Position numbers and translations under genes: made by a program
DNA from: Valencia hispanica
Lineage: Eukaryota; Chordata; Actinopteri; Cyprinodontiformes; Valenciidae
Assembly (NCBI GenBank): GCA_963556495.2
Contig: OY747702.1
Location: forward strand, 24,433,903 to 24,497,902
DNA length: 64,000 nt
Direction: 5' to 3'
Shown: one piece after another, positions 19,406 through 31,786 of the stretch
Layout of the letters: each line of letters begins with the position of its first letter
Numbering within the stretch: the first letter of the stretch is position 1
Notes under the pieces: generated by a model
What the model saw: the letters and a program-made list of their open reading frames with translations, nothing else
Told to the model about the DNA's origin: nothing
Database searches by the model: none

Positions 19406-20880
19406 CCCGCCTTGTTTGTTTGTGTGGTGGGGTGTCAGGTGGGGGGGGGGGGTTTGCAGAGGGATGGGGGCAGAACTCAACCTCGGTGTCTAATGTCTTT
19501 TGTGCTTTGATAGTAGACCGAATGTTGGGGCGGGTATAGATCTTCTTCTGGGATGGGGCCTGGGGGACTGCCTTGGACTCTATGGGGGTTGGTGGTGCTG
19601 CAGTCATGGGCCTCAGGGTGAACGTGCCAGGGCCTCCGTCCCCTGGTGGATCTTAGTGAATGCGGGTGCATATTGGAGTCAGTGGGGGAGCTGGCTCCCT
19701 GGGATGGCATTTTGTCGCCCATTCCTTCCCTCCTCATCTCTGGACACCTCTGTCCGCCTGCTCTATCACTCTAGCTCTCATGTAGGTCCTTGGGGTGTAG
19801 GCATGTCACTGGGGTGCGGGAGGGGTTTCCATCTCCACTACCTGTAGCTGCCTGGGTCCTTATTTTACTGTACACCTTAGACACTCTCATTTATAAGATT
19901 CTCATGAGACACACATGCAGGGACTTTGGGGTGGGCAGACTTTTTGGTGTCCAGGGGATGTGCTGTTCAATCCGCTTCACCTCTGGTCCCGGTGCCCACC
20001 ATTAAACTGCATATAGACAGTGAGGGCTCAGGGTGGGGGTTGGGGGATGTCTGGCTGCCTTCCCCACATCCCACCCCTCTGTTTTAAATACACATTATAA
20101 CACGCATCAACACCATACTCAAGCGGGAGGATGGAGGCTAGGGGTCTTTACACCCCTGTTCGCTATTGGCCATCAGGGGTTGGGGTCTGGGAGGAGGAAC
20201 AGACGACTCTATTCGGGGCCTGGGCTGGTGGGTTGCTTCGCCACTGTGTCTCCCTGTGTATCTGTCAGGTTGGGTCTTGGCTGCCTTCTGGCCTGGCGCA
20301 TCTCAGGCCCCCCACCAAATGGGGTGCCGATTTCCCCTCCTGACTGATGCCTCTACCCACCGGTGCGTAGTTGGCTCACTGTGTCCGGGGCTTGGTATCC
20401 GGGTGGCATGCCAGTTCATCCCTGGTGCCTGACTGGCTGGGCCTGGGTGGACCGGGGTGTCGTTCGGCTGGCGTGCCTAACCGGGACCGGTTCAGGCATT
20501 GTTTGGTTGTAGCTGTCGGGAGGTTCTGCAGGAGTCCGGTTTGGTCTCTCCACTTGGTCTTCTGTACTTAATGTTTCGTGCTTGGTCAGTTCATTGGTGG
20601 GTTTGGCTGACCTTGGTTGGATGCTTGGTCTTGGTGCTCTGCAGTGTGAAGAAGTGAGATTCGGGAGCTGCTTGAGCTCGGTGTCCGGGTGCTGCCTGGT
20701 CTTGGCCTGGAGATGCGGTCCATGGTCTGGTGGGCCTCGTCGGCTGGTCCCTGTTCAGGAGGGCCTCCGGCCCCATGGCTGGTTCTGCCCAAGATTTCTT
20801 GCACATATATATTAAGCGGAGTACTATAGCAAAAGCTGTAGTGCTCCACTTGTGATAGTAAACATGTCAGGCTTTTACTT
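19406..20880 (+). repeat. G-rich, strand-asymmetric island, probable repeat unit
   Basis: About 1.45 kb where the plus strand is strongly G+T-rich (GGGG, TGGTGGG, CTGGGCCTGGG words). It starts with a G-run at 19440-19452 and ends near AAGTGGAGCACTACAGC-like sequence at 20820-20850. Many open frames exist in several phases because stop codons are rare in such composition, but none has a recognisable domain. It begins exactly where the Tc1 right end is cut off. I believe this is a dispersed fish repeat, but its class is unknown to me. Confidence 0.5.
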
Positions 20881-21650
<770 letters not shown>

Positions 21651-21979
21651 ACCGGACATAAACCTTATGAAATAACTCTAAACACAGTCAGTTGGGTTAC
21701 ACATCTTTAGTGGTCATCTTTAGTGAAATGATCAGCGGGCCAAAGGCTACAGCAGGCAGTTCACTACATTTTTCCATTTGAAATTACTTTACTTTTGTTT
21801 TCTTGGTAACTTTTAGAGTGTTTTAATGCTTATTTTAAAAAAAAATTACTGGGTACTGCAGTATGCCAGACTAATCTTTTCTTTGTGTGAACATCAGTCA
21901 TTCTTATAAAAGCTGAACATGCTAAAATCTATTTTTCCTTTAAAAGAGCATAAAATGTTGATGTGGACTAAAGGTTTAA
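21651..21979. other. No feature identified
   Basis: Short AT-rich spacer. Confidence 0.4.
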
Positions 21980-22757
21980 TTCAATACAATTCAGGTTATT
22001 TATATTGTGCCGATTCATAACAGATGTCATCTCAAGGCACTTTACAAGAAAAGTCATTTCAGTACAATCATATAAATACAACAAACAGCTTAAAGTTAGT
22101 TTTCTATTTAAGGAATCCAAGCAGATTGCATCGAGTCAATGACTTGAGGTTGTGCCCCATTTTGTTACGTTCCTTAGGTGTTTGTGGTTATAATTTTCAG
22201 TTACCTTATTACCTTATTGAGTTTATCTTATCATTTTAGTTCATTTCTTAATTCTGACTTTTGTAATGTTTTACTTTAAGATTCCAGTATCCCTTTGAGT
22301 TGCTCTTGGACCCATTCTTCGATATCTTTTTTATCTTTAGTTCCTTCTAGTTAGTCATTATTTCTTCTTATTTAGGATTGTTTTTCTGTCTAGTTACCTT
22401 CTGTTTAACCCTTTGTTTTATACTCTGTTCCCCTTGCCATTTTTTGCCTCCCTGGCCAGTTGCTGATTGTCTCTACCTGCAGTATATTTAAGCTCCCTAG
22501 TGCTATAACTTTGCTGATCCATCCGTCTTTTTCATCGTATTTCTTGCTGTGTTTTATCATCGCTGTATTTACCTCCATGAACTCTGCCGGTTCCTTGTAA
22601 GTTCCTCATTTATCCTTCATTAAATCTACTCATCTAACACAGTTCCCTGCATTTGGGTCCTTCTTACAACAAACATTTTAATTCTGTAAAGCACTTTGAG
22701 TTGCACTATTTGTATGAAAAGCGCTTTATAAATAAAATTTGATTGATTGATTGAAAC
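21980..22757. repeat. LINE-tail-like teleost repeat hosting a solo LTR
   Basis: The left part (21980-22162) carries AATTCAGGTTATTTATATTG and CATCTCAAGGCACTTTACAA. The right part (22674-22757) carries AAGCACTTTGAG, AAAAGCGCTTTATAAATAAA and a GATTGATTGATTGA tail typical of L2-type 3' ends. The two join smoothly across the LTR at 22163-22673. Confidence 0.6.
22163..22673 (+). mobile_element. Solo LTR, copy C
   Basis: It starts TGTTACG, ends TTACAACAAA, and is flanked by CATTT at 22158-22162 and 22674-22678. The end region has CTTCATTAAATCT (ATTAAA signal) and CCCTGCATTTGGGTCC, as in the other LTRs here. The exact boundaries are ambiguous by two bases because the flank and termini share T/A runs. 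Confidence 0.65.
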
Positions 22758-23340
22758 ATGACATGTTTATGCAGACTCCAACTTCAGGAGTCCCTCATAC
22801 TGAGCAATCATGTAGCAACAGTGGAGAGGAAAAACTCCCAGGAGGAAATCTCCAACAGAAGCTGGCTCAGCACGAGCAGCCATCTGCCAGGACCGTCTAG
22901 GGGTTCGAGAAGAAAGAGCAGAAACACAGAAAGAACTGATGTAAGAGTACTTGCTATATTAAAGAAACTAAAAAGTTAATTACAGGACACGGGGATGCTC
23001 AGTTATTGGAAGCATCATCCCACTCATTGCCTCCCGTCCAACAGGGCATTGTAGCTAAGCAGGATTCCAGACCAGGTGTAGCTTCTATGGCGAGAAAAAT
23101 ACTGAGAAAACCAAAGCTAACAGTCGAAATAACAGCAAATAAAACAACTGGAGAGAAGCAGAAGAAAAAAGTAGTAGAGTGAAGAAAAGTGGTCTGTCTG
23201 TCCTCCAACAGTCTAAGCCTATGGCAGCATAACTACAGAGATAGCTCATGATGACTTAAGCCGCTAAAACTATAAGCTTTATCAAAAAGGAAAGTTTTGA
23301 GTCTAGTCTTAAAAGTAGATAGGGTGTCTGTCTTACGGAC
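22758..23340 (+). repeat. Common teleost interspersed repeat (second half)
   Basis: The order TCAGGAGTCCCTCATACTGA, GTAGCAACAGTGGAGAGGAA, CTCCCAGGAGGAAATCTCCA, then CATCTGCCAGGACCG follows a dispersed repeat common in fish genomes. The same text recurs at 36405-36500. It has no coding capacity that I recognise. It is cut near 23340 by a Tc1 relic. Confidence 0.55.
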
Positions 23341-23823
23341 TAAAATTATTATCAAACAGAGAAGATTCACGAATCTGGCAGAAATCCAGAAAGAGTGGTA
23401 TGAGGCAGGAGTCACAGCTTCAAAGACCACCACATTCAGATGCATCCGGGGGATGGGCTACAACTGTCAGGTTCCTCGGGTCAAACGACTTTTGAGCCTG
23501 AGCCACCGTAGGAAGCCTCTCAACTAGGCTAAGGAGAAGAAGGACTGGACTGTTGGCCAGTGGTCCAAGGTCCTCTTTTCCGATAAAAGTAAAGTGTGCC
23601 TTTCATTCGGGAATCAAGGTCCAAGGGTTTAGAGGAAGACTGGTGAGGAACAGAACCCAAGCTGCTTGAGGTCCAGTGTGAAATATCCACAGTCATTCAT
23701 GATTTGGGGTGCAATGTCTGGTTCAGGTGTTGGTAAACTCTGCATCAGTCTACCAGAATATTTTAGTGGATTTCATGATTCCTTCTGCTGAGGATCTATA
23801 TGGAGATGCAGATTTCATCATTG
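23340..23823 (+). pseudogene. Tc1 transposase, central fragment
   Basis: Recognisable motifs in order are KKDWTVGQWSKVLFSDKSK (first catalytic Asp of the DDE triad), SFGNQGPRV, then a TAG in place of the conserved Trp before RK, EEQNPSCLRSSVKYPQS, and FMIWGAMSGSGVG. Further stops follow. The remaining part of the triad lies in the deleted segment, so no activity is possible. Confidence 0.85.
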
Positions 23824-23831
23824 TCTCAATG

Positions 23832-24994
23832 CAGTGCTTAATTTGTGAATCATTAGGTGCTGGAACGCAAAGTACATGACAGCGCAGGCATGACCAGAAC
23901 GCAGTAAATGGTAGCAGAAAAAAAAAGTGTAAAAACATGATGTGGGCCTTACAGGCCTGAATGTTTTAAATATTGTAATGTTCTCCGATAGATGCAGACA
24001 ATGGTTGTAATCGAATGCTTTAATGCTGACTGCTGTTGGCCGTAATCACAACGAACAAAACAGTAATCAAAAGAACTCTCACATAAACCGGTTGTCTGTC
24101 TAGCTCCATTTACAGACACAGACACACACCAGTTCCCCGGCACTCCCCCACTCGCAGCCTGCAGAACAGTGCCCCACCCCCCTGAACAATGCAACAACAC
24201 AAACCCGAACGCATAATGCTGGCATAAACCATTACATATATAAATCTGAGCTTACAAAAAATAAAACACACATTCCTTTATTAACACTCTTTTGTTATTA
24301 TTATTTAAAGATTGCCACGGCGGCCTAATAGTAGCCTATGCTTTACCATTTAGTTGTCTGCTCCTCCTGCCTCTGGCTCCGGCTGCTGTACCGGGGATGT
24401 CAGGGCATGGGCCTGTTGCTGGTTCACATGGCTGACAGCTAGCACTGTAGCTGGCCTCAACTGAACCTGGCTCGCTGTTGCAGGGGGACTACCAGTCCCC
24501 TGATGCAGGTTCTGCCGGTCAGCATGACCGCTGCAGCTGCCCTCATCACCACTTATTGTTCGGACTCGTTTTGAAGGAGCATCGTCTTCCTTCTTTTTGA
24601 AATTACACAGTAAATTCAACTGTCTTTTTGCCATGTTTGCAAAATCAGGTAGCCACCATTAGCTCATTTAATGCGGGAAATTTCACATGTTTATTAGGGG
24701 CGTGGTTGCGGATCTTTCAGTAACCTAGGCTGCATCAACAAATCTTCGTCTTTCAAATTACATGGCCTAGGCCTAATATCGCAATATACACAGCATTACA
24801 ATCTCGGGATTTGGTCTGTGAATGGCTAAACATATTGTTATTTTATTTAATAAATTTAAAATAGTTTGTTTTAATAATATTTTATACATGAGAGGGGTGC
24901 CGGATCGGCCAAAATAGGTCCCGGAACGCAGGTAGGCCAAAATCAACAGGTGGGGGATCCTGTTCCGGCAGGATCCGGCTAAAATTAAGCCCTG
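23832..24994. mobile_element. hAT-type transposon derivative with exact 8-bp duplication
   Basis: An exact TCTCAATG duplication (23824-23831 and 24995-25002) flanks a 1163-bp element. Its left end is CAGTGCTTAATTTG and its right end (reverse complement) CAGGGCTTAATTTT, matching at 12 of 14. Eight-base duplications and CAG-starting ends are hallmarks of the hAT superfamily. A near-palindrome around GGATCCTG/CAGGATCC (24955-24978) lies just inside the right end. Only a short coding piece remains, so it depends on enzyme from elsewhere. Confidence 0.9.
24350..24634 (-). CDS. Short basic N-terminal frame inside the hAT element
   Basis: A 94-codon frame starts MAKRQLNLLCNFKKKEDDAP, followed by SKRVRTISGDEG and a Gln/Pro-rich tail, and ends at a stop inside the element. 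The start resembles the N-termini of some hAT/ZMYM-like transposases (short 'LxxFF/FKK' motif, basic patch) but no zinc finger or hAT dimerisation region follows. It begins 360 bp from the right end and reads inward, as a transposase gene would. It is probably the remnant of an autonomous element's first exon. Function as a protein is unproven. Confidence 0.45.
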   Translation of the reverse strand: MAKRQLNLLCNFKKKEDDAPSKRVRTISGDEGSCSGHADRQNLHQGTGSPPATASQVQLRPATVLAVSHVNQQQAHALTSPVQQPEPEAGGADN

Positions 24995-25002
24995 TCTCAA
25001 TG

Positions 25003-25059
25003 CCACGGCGCATCAAGGCAGTGATTAAGGCAAAGGGATTCCCTACCAAGTATTAAAGA
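25003..25059 (+). pseudogene. Tc1 transposase C-terminus
   Basis: PRRIKAVIKAKGFPTKY followed by TAA, the standard Tc1 ending, directly to the right of the hAT element. Confidence 0.85.
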
Positions 25060-25365
25060 TTGACATATCGTTTTGAAAGTATCATATTTGGATTGATTTG
25101 ATGTGATCCTAATTTAATTTTTTTCTGCAAAAACTGAGAAGTAAATGGCGATTTCTTCACAGTATTCTAATTTTTTGAATTCCTGCTTTCGTGGGTTTTA
25201 TGAGCTGGAAGACTAAATTATGTACAAATAAACAACTAAATACTTTAAATCATTCAAGTTGTGGGCCTTGAATCTATAATCTATGGAATTTTAACATTTT
25301 GAATAGAACTATGGAAATAAATCAACTTTTCCATGATATTCACTTTTTTTGGAAAGGGTCTGTAT

Positions 25366-26520
25366 TTGTGAAGTGGAAGTGTGTAGGTGGTATGCAGCCT
25401 CTTTTACTCATTAACCCCCAAGTAAAATTCACTACAACCAACTGCTTTCAGTTTCGGGCAGAGAAAGAGTCACTGTCAAGAAACCCCTGCGTCGGCCGCT
25501 GCCTGGAGGAGAACCCCGGTTTCTGGATGAGGCTCAGTCTGACACAGTCAGGCAGAACAGTCAGGCAGAACAGCTGGACAGAACGTTTTTTTGCATCCAC
25601 TACTGACCGGATGAAACTGAGCCTGGAATAGAAGAGTGGTCTTGCAGTGGGCTACATGCAAGGTATTTGTTTGTTTCCTGGTTGTTTCTTTTGCCCTCTG
25701 TGTCTGCCCACGGAGTTCAAGAATGAGAAAGCACCTCTCTCCTTCATGTAAGACTGGACAGTGCAGAGAAAAATAAAACGCTGCTGTGATGATCGACAGT
25801 CTTAATTTGAACTTCAACTGATAGTGTGGTGTCCTCGATCTCAGTTTCCTTATTTTCACCAGCTAGACAGCGAGATAAGGATGCCCCAATAAACAGACTT
25901 TGTTTCCTTTTATGTGCTGATTTATTGAAGAATGGCCTCTGACCATTGCCTTCTTTATGACCATCATAAAACTGAAAACATACAGAGCATTGTCTTAGCT
26001 ACTCAATTACAAACTAGCTTCTGAAATGCTTACTGCAAGCTAAGAAAATAAAATCCTCATAGCTCGCTTAAATGAACAGATTATCACACTACATTTACAC
26101 AAAACAAAGAAGCAGTTATTATTTTACAATAAACCATACTCACAGACAAAGTTTTAAGAGTCCCTTTAAGCTTAAAACAACAATGCTACGGTTACGTTCC
26201 GCCATTTTCAATTCCTCAGCGGCCTCTATTTTCCTTAGAGTGGCTAAACAATATAGGCTACCGAAGTAACCACCAGAGGGAGTTGGGAAGCAGGTTATAA
26301 AACAGTCTCACCCTCCAGAGAGGGTGTGGAAAAAGCCAGACTGTCCCCCTCCAATCCGTGCTCCATAAAGAGAGGTTAAGCAACCACTTGGGCAATGAGC
26401 TCATGCACTGTCTCGTTCGATGATTGCAGAGTGCAGCAACTGAAGGGGGGAGAGATTCAAAATCATTTTACAGAAGCAGACATGGAAAGACCGTAGGGTC
26501 ATTTAGATGATTCTAAAATT
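25366..26520. other. Non-coding stretch, no element identified
   Basis: A short direct repeat GTCAGGCAGAACAG occurs near 25547-25574. No domain, element end or RNA gene is seen. Confidence 0.45.
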
Positions 26521-26534
26521 GGGGGGGGGGGGGG
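26521..26534 (+). repeat. G14 homopolymer
   Basis: An uninterrupted run of 14 G. Confidence 0.95.
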
Positions 26535-26636
26535 TGCTGGTGGTCTGACCAAGCATAGACCTTTATAAAACTGGAAATTACTGCATGGTTAAGAATCAGT
26601 TATCATGCACATCCGGGTTTTGGGGGAGATTAACTA

Positions 26637-26996
26637 CACTCAACAAAAATATAAACGCAACACCTTTGTTTCTGCTCCCATTTTTCATGAGATGGACTTT
26701 TGCTGTGAGACAAAACTGCACATTCCAGGGTGGCCTTTCATTGTGGGCAGTATAAGGTACACCTGTGCACTAATCATGATGTCAGATCAGCATCTTGATG
26801 TGCCACACCTGTGAGGTGGGATGGATTATCTCAGCAAAGCAGAAGCGCTCACTCTCACACATTTAGACTGATTTGTGAACAATGTTTGAGAGAAATGGGA
26901 ATATTGTGTATCTTGAATGAATTTTAGATCTTTAAGTCCATCTCATGAAAAATGGGAGCAGAAACAAAGGTGTTGCGTTTATATTTTTGTTGAGTG
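26637..26996. mobile_element. 360-bp Tc1/mariner-type MITE with perfect 63-bp ends
   Basis: The ends start CACTCAACAAAAATATAAAC and match exactly for 63 bases in inverted orientation (26637-26699 and 26934-26996), flanked by TA (26635-26636 and 26997-26998). It has no coding content. Identical ends imply a young insertion or recent gene conversion. Confidence 0.95.
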
Positions 26997-27765
26997 TATG
27001 ACATGTTCTTTTACATGTAGGGACTTTGAAGGGCTCTGCAGAGACAGCGCGCAGTGGGCTTTATCAAGCGCGTCTTCCCCCATATGCGGGGTCTAAACAG
27101 CCGAGTCCAGAGCTAAATCATGTAATGAACGATGTTTTTGGCACAGTCAACTACTTTAAAACATTACCTGTCAAAGGATTCTTGTGGTACTGTGCCAGGA
27201 AATGGGCTCCAACCAGACAGCTGTTCTGTGTCCTGATGACTGTCAGGGGGGAAGGTGCTGTGCAGGGTCTTTGAACTGCGAGATGATATCCCCTTATTTC
27301 TGAAGGAAGAGGGCAGCGATCATGCCCACCAATTTTACTGTAATAAGTTATTTTTTAAAATTGCATACAGTGTTTTTTTTTTGTTCTGAAACCAATGTTC
27401 AATTAATCACATTTCTTGATGCAGGGTACAAACATACATCTCCACCTGACGGATAAAGTGACATCACATAAGACTCACACCAGGTACTAAAAAGTTGATG
27501 ATTGAGGGCTTCAGTTTTGCAAAACAATGCTTTACATTAGTTATTTCTTTCGACTTGCACTTCTTTAATTTTTTTAAGCACTTCTGCACAGAGATTATAT
27601 AAACTGAAAAAACTGAAAGGCAATTAAAGCAATGTTGGATACTGATGCTCAGTAACGAAAAGAAGGTATTCTTAAAATGAGTACACTGGAGGGTATGGGG
27701 TGGGGGCGTGAACATTTTCTTATAAACCAAAGGGGGGCCCAGTTAAAATAGTTTGGGAGCCACTG
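26997..27765. other. Mostly unidentified; right part may be a hAT terminus
   Basis: The reverse complement of 27717-27765 begins GGGCAGTGGCTCCCAAAC, like the CAGTGG-type ends of hAT MITEs. A matching left end is not found, so this is only a hint. Confidence 0.3.
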
Positions 27766-27900
27766 CCCTAAGGTATGAGTGTGTGTAAATGAGTCTTTTT
27801 CCTGTGTGTCTTTGTGTTGCCCTGCAATTGACTTGTCCAGGGTGTACACCACACCTCACCTAACCATGACCCTGCAAGGACGAGCAGGTATAGTTAATGA
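27766..27900 (+). repeat. Fragment of the GGATGGAT-type repeat
   Basis: TGTTGCCCTGCAATTGACTT then GTCCAGGGTGTACACC and ATGACCCTGCAAGGACGAGC follow the order of this repeat family. Confidence 0.55.
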
Positions 27901-28413
27901 GGCTATATGCAACTTTTCCCCAAAATAAACATAGCAATAGCCTTTTTATTTGACCATTTATGACTCAAACATCTCCTGATGAGCATACTGACACCTTGTC
28001 AGCTCACAGTGGGTGCACTTATAAGCCTGTATCCACTTTTTCTATTTTCTGTCGGGTCCGATTTTCCCGCGCTGTCTGCGGATGTGACGTCAAGCGCGTT
28101 CATGTTAAATGTTTCAGATCACTCTGCCACTACCGGTAGTCAGCACTCGCAAGCAGTTCAATGGATTGTGCGAATACACAGTAGAGACCCAGGACAACTC
28201 TGACACCAACAGTAACTCCACATAAGACTAAGAAAGTTAAACCCCTGACAAGTGCCCGAAAAAGATAGAAGATTGAGAGCGACCGGCCCACGAGAGCGAG
28301 CAGAAAGGAAGAGCAGTTCCGTTTTTTGGCCACATGGGGTAAGTCGCGAGTTTAAATTTCAGAAAATTGCATATATATCCCCTTTAAGGGATGGGTGTTT
28401 GAATGACTGCAAC
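27901..28413. other. No feature identified
   Basis: Contains CpG-rich text near 28060-28110 but no recognisable element or domain. Confidence 0.4.
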
Positions 28414-28416
28414 TAA

Positions 28417-28967
28417 GGGGCTGTTTACACGACAACCTTGCCGTTGTTGTTTGAAAACGCGGGTGAAAACCCACTGCGTTCACACGACAGAGCGCATGAT
28501 GGAAAAAGATATCGTACATATGCCCGGCCTTTAGATGGCAGTGTGCCCCGTGTGTGCAGTGTTCCAAGGTTTCCCCCTCACAACCCGGAAAATGAACATT
28601 TAATGACAACTAAAAGTGTCAGTCTCTGCGTGTACAACTGTGAGTTGTAGAAGCCTTATAAAGACCAAATAACTTCAGAAGCTGCATCAGCAGTAACTGC
28701 ATACCTGGATCCGCCATTGTTATGTTTTTCTGTAGAAAGGTCCAGCATGGTCGTAGGCAGCTGGCAGTGACGTCATCGTTTTCAAAAGTATTCGGCTTGT
28801 GTTTACATGACAACGTATCACCCAGCATTTTCAGAACTCTCCACGCTGGAAACCATTTTTGAAAAGATGCATTCCCCTCCCGTTTTCCCGTTATTGTGTA
28901 AATGAGAGGCCAAATCGCAGAGAAAAACCTCAGTTTTGCTGCAAAACGTTGTCTTGTAAACAGCCCC
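28417..28967. mobile_element. PIF/Harbinger-like MITE, TAA duplication
   Basis: The left end GGGGCTGTTTACACGACAAC (28417) is matched by the inverted right end GGGGCTGTTTACAAGACAAC (to 28967), 19 of 20. TAA flanks both sides (28414-28416 and 28968-28970), fitting the TWA duplication of PIF/Harbinger elements. A hAT origin is an alternative because similar ends occur there, but no 8-bp duplication is visible. No transposase is present. Confidence 0.7.
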
Positions 28968-28970
28968 TAA

Positions 28971-31415
28971 GGTTATGCTTTGACCTCTCCCATACTTGCA
29001 CATTTGCCCTCACACAGTAACATATTTGTCTCAACCAGCTTTGACAACAGTCCAGATTGGTGTAAACCAGCACAGACTGATATAGACTTTGCCCAACAGG
29101 AATCACAACTTGCCAGTTAACACAATTGGTGTCTTGTGATGACTGTTTCAGTTTAAATACTCCCGACATTCCTTTATTCTTTCCATGATTCTAGTTGATT
29201 TTTCTTGTCATTCCATGCTAATCTTTTCTTTTAGTTTTTATTTGCATTGCAGTAGCCTTTGTTCAGATGTGGTTAAATGAAAGGGTTAATGTTAGGATTC
29301 GGGTTAAATTGTTACACTACCATTGAGGTAAACTTTCAGTTGAGCTGTAATCCATAACCCCTCAAGCAAATCTTAGCAAGCTGAAAAACTAAGAGTTTTT
29401 TAAAGAAACAGAAAGATCCCAATGTTCTCAAAACTGAACACTAACTGAAAGTTAAGAATGAAGAAAATAGCTAAATTGTTTAATTCTAAACAATAAAGCA
29501 TCTCAGGGTCGCATATCTCATTACTGTATTGTGAAGTTTTTGACACTTGGTTCTCCGTGTTTTATTGCAGTCAGCTGCCGCTCCAACAGTCCTGCTTCAC
29601 ACATTCAGACCCAGATTGACTTGTTTTGCCTTTGCCTTTCCTGTTCTATAGACCCACAGAGACTTGCCGTGCTGTGCCATCGGTAACCTACACAGCAGTG
29701 CATGTCATCTCACAAGTGACTGCCACAAATATCAGACAACCCGGATGAGACACTTTATCATATTTCATTGCTTTTCAAACATATTCCTAGAGAAGGGCAA
29801 TGCAATTTATTATTTATACTCCCAAAGCCACTCTATCCTTCTGTGCCAATAGGCAAACTAAAAATACACATTTCATTGTAAGACTTATAAGCACATGTGT
29901 GGATGTTTTGTGCTTAGCTCAGTTTGTGATCTTACATAAACTAGTTTTACCCAGAGTCATCATTTGTTATAAACCAGGCCAAATCTTTTATATCAACACT
30001 GATTTAAAACAATTCCCTTCAAGAGGAATATTGCACTTTAAAGCTGAAATAAAAAAGTACAAAAGGAGCTTAGTTGTGTCCTCGGTGGACCAGCAATAAA
30101 ATTTGCTTCATTAAATAGTATTGCTGTAAGATTTCTGTTTTCTAGCCTAATGCAACTACAAGTCCAAGAAGGCAATGGGAATCCAGATTACAGGACAAGG
30201 TTACCTTGCCACTGTGCTTATCATGGAGAAATTGGCCTGCTAGGACAAAGCAATTCAAAATTTTATTATCATTCAAATTAGAACATATAGAGGGTCTTCT
30301 ATCCGATTGGCGAAATAATGGGAGTCATTTATCTAGGTCCCACCGACCTTTCATTTCCCATTCATGTCTTATTAGCAGAGCATACATCATCATCCTGCCA
30401 TAATTAAAAAGCGAAAAATCAAATTGATTGTAGGGAAAAAGCACATGCAGGTAGGAGCTGAATAGAGCTGTGTGCAGGCTTTAGCTGGCCTATTCTGTGT
30501 TGATTTTCTTTTGTTATTTGGCTCCTTGGTCACCCTGCGGCCCAGGAGAGATACAAACAGCAGCTCATAGGCATTTATCAGCTCTGGGTGAACCTTTTCC
30601 TCAATCGGAAAAAAGGCATATCGGAACTGCAGTGATTAATACACCATGACACTAAAAAAATGTGTTCCCACAAATATTAACCTCTATACTGTCCTAATGA
30701 AAAATGAAAGAAACTAACTGTGGATTCACAGCTAAATTAAGAGTTAAGACAGGATTTATTATGCAAAAGTTGGCATTTTTAAGTCTGTAAATGTGATGTT
30801 AAAATTCAGGCAGAATTGTGAAAACTAAGTTCTGTAACAAAAATGAGATACTCACGGTTCACAAGAAAACTGTGATAAACAAAAAAATAACTATTAATAA
30901 GTTACACAATATTCCGATTATAACATCAAAACTAACCTGAAAAACATTCATTGGTTCATTTCATTGTTTTAGGGACCAAGCATATCAAAGATCCTGTGCT
31001 TGCAGAAAAACCTGTCGCTTTGACATAGTTTAGGGCTGCTAGTAATGATCTTTCAATTAATGGATTAATCACAATTATTTTTCCTTTAAACCTTTACTGT
31101 TACTCCTCTTAGTTAATGTAATTTTTTTAAATATAAAAAGTTTTTAACTATGCATGTAACTAAAGAGTTTGCCTGGTTTAAATCTGAGTTTAATATAATC
31201 TGCATGATTAAAATGGGATGAAGTAAAATTATTTTGGGTGTGAAAAAGAATGCACATTAACACATACAGGCACAGCCCTCATCAGTCAAACTTGTATTTA
31301 AATTTCATACAGGAGAAAATGTAGTACACAGACAACTTGTCTAACCTGTGGATTCAGTAGCCTTAAACTCTTTTCTTTGGCTCATAATCAGGCCCTGGTC
31401 TGTCTTCTTTGTCTG
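28971..31415. other. Repeat-poor non-coding stretch
   Basis: Nearly 2.5 kb without element ends, domains or RNA genes. The 30180-30620 part is compositionally balanced and free of repeat words, and is a candidate for conserved non-coding DNA; only comparison with other fish could show this. Confidence 0.4.
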
Positions 31416-31417
31416 TA

Positions 31418-31632
31418 CAGTGGCTTGCAAAAGTATTCGGCCCCCTTGAACATTTCCACATTTTGTAACATTACAGCCACAAACATGAATCAATTTTATT
31501 GGAATTCCACGTGAAAGACCAATACAAAGTGGTGTACACGTGAGAAGTGGAACGAAAATCATACATGATTCCAAACATTATTTACAAATAAATAACTGAA
31601 AAGTGGGGTGTGCGTAATTATTCAGCCCCCTT
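31418..31632 (+). repeat. Left terminal inverted repeat (IR/DR) of the intact Tc1
   Basis: The outer motif begins at 31418, and an inner motif GTAATTATTCAGCCCCCTTT ends near 31632. These are presumptive transposase-binding sites. Confidence 0.85.
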
Positions 31633-31786
31633 TGGTCTGAGTGCAGTCAGTTGCCCATAGACATTGCCTGATGAGTGCTAATGACTAAATAGAGTGCACC
31701 TGTGTCTAATCTAATGTCAGTACAAATACAGCTGCCCTGTGACGGCCTCAGAGGTTGTCTAAGAGAATGTTGGGAGCAACAGCACC

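Larger units (their letters stand above)
23340..25365 (+). mobile_element. Tc1-type transposon relic split by a hAT element
   Basis: The plus strand carries central transposase sequence at 23340-23823 and the C-terminus plus right end at 25003-25365. The 5' end is truncated inside the preceding repeat. About 100 codons between the two parts are also deleted: once the hAT element and one duplication are removed, ADFII joins in frame to VSMPRRIKAVIKAKG. So the internal deletion preceded the hAT insertion. Confidence 0.8.

Noticed and set aside
19500..20815. Several overlapping 65-115-codon frames in all phases
   Set aside because: G-rich composition lowers stop frequency; no domain, no consistent frame, no splice structure.
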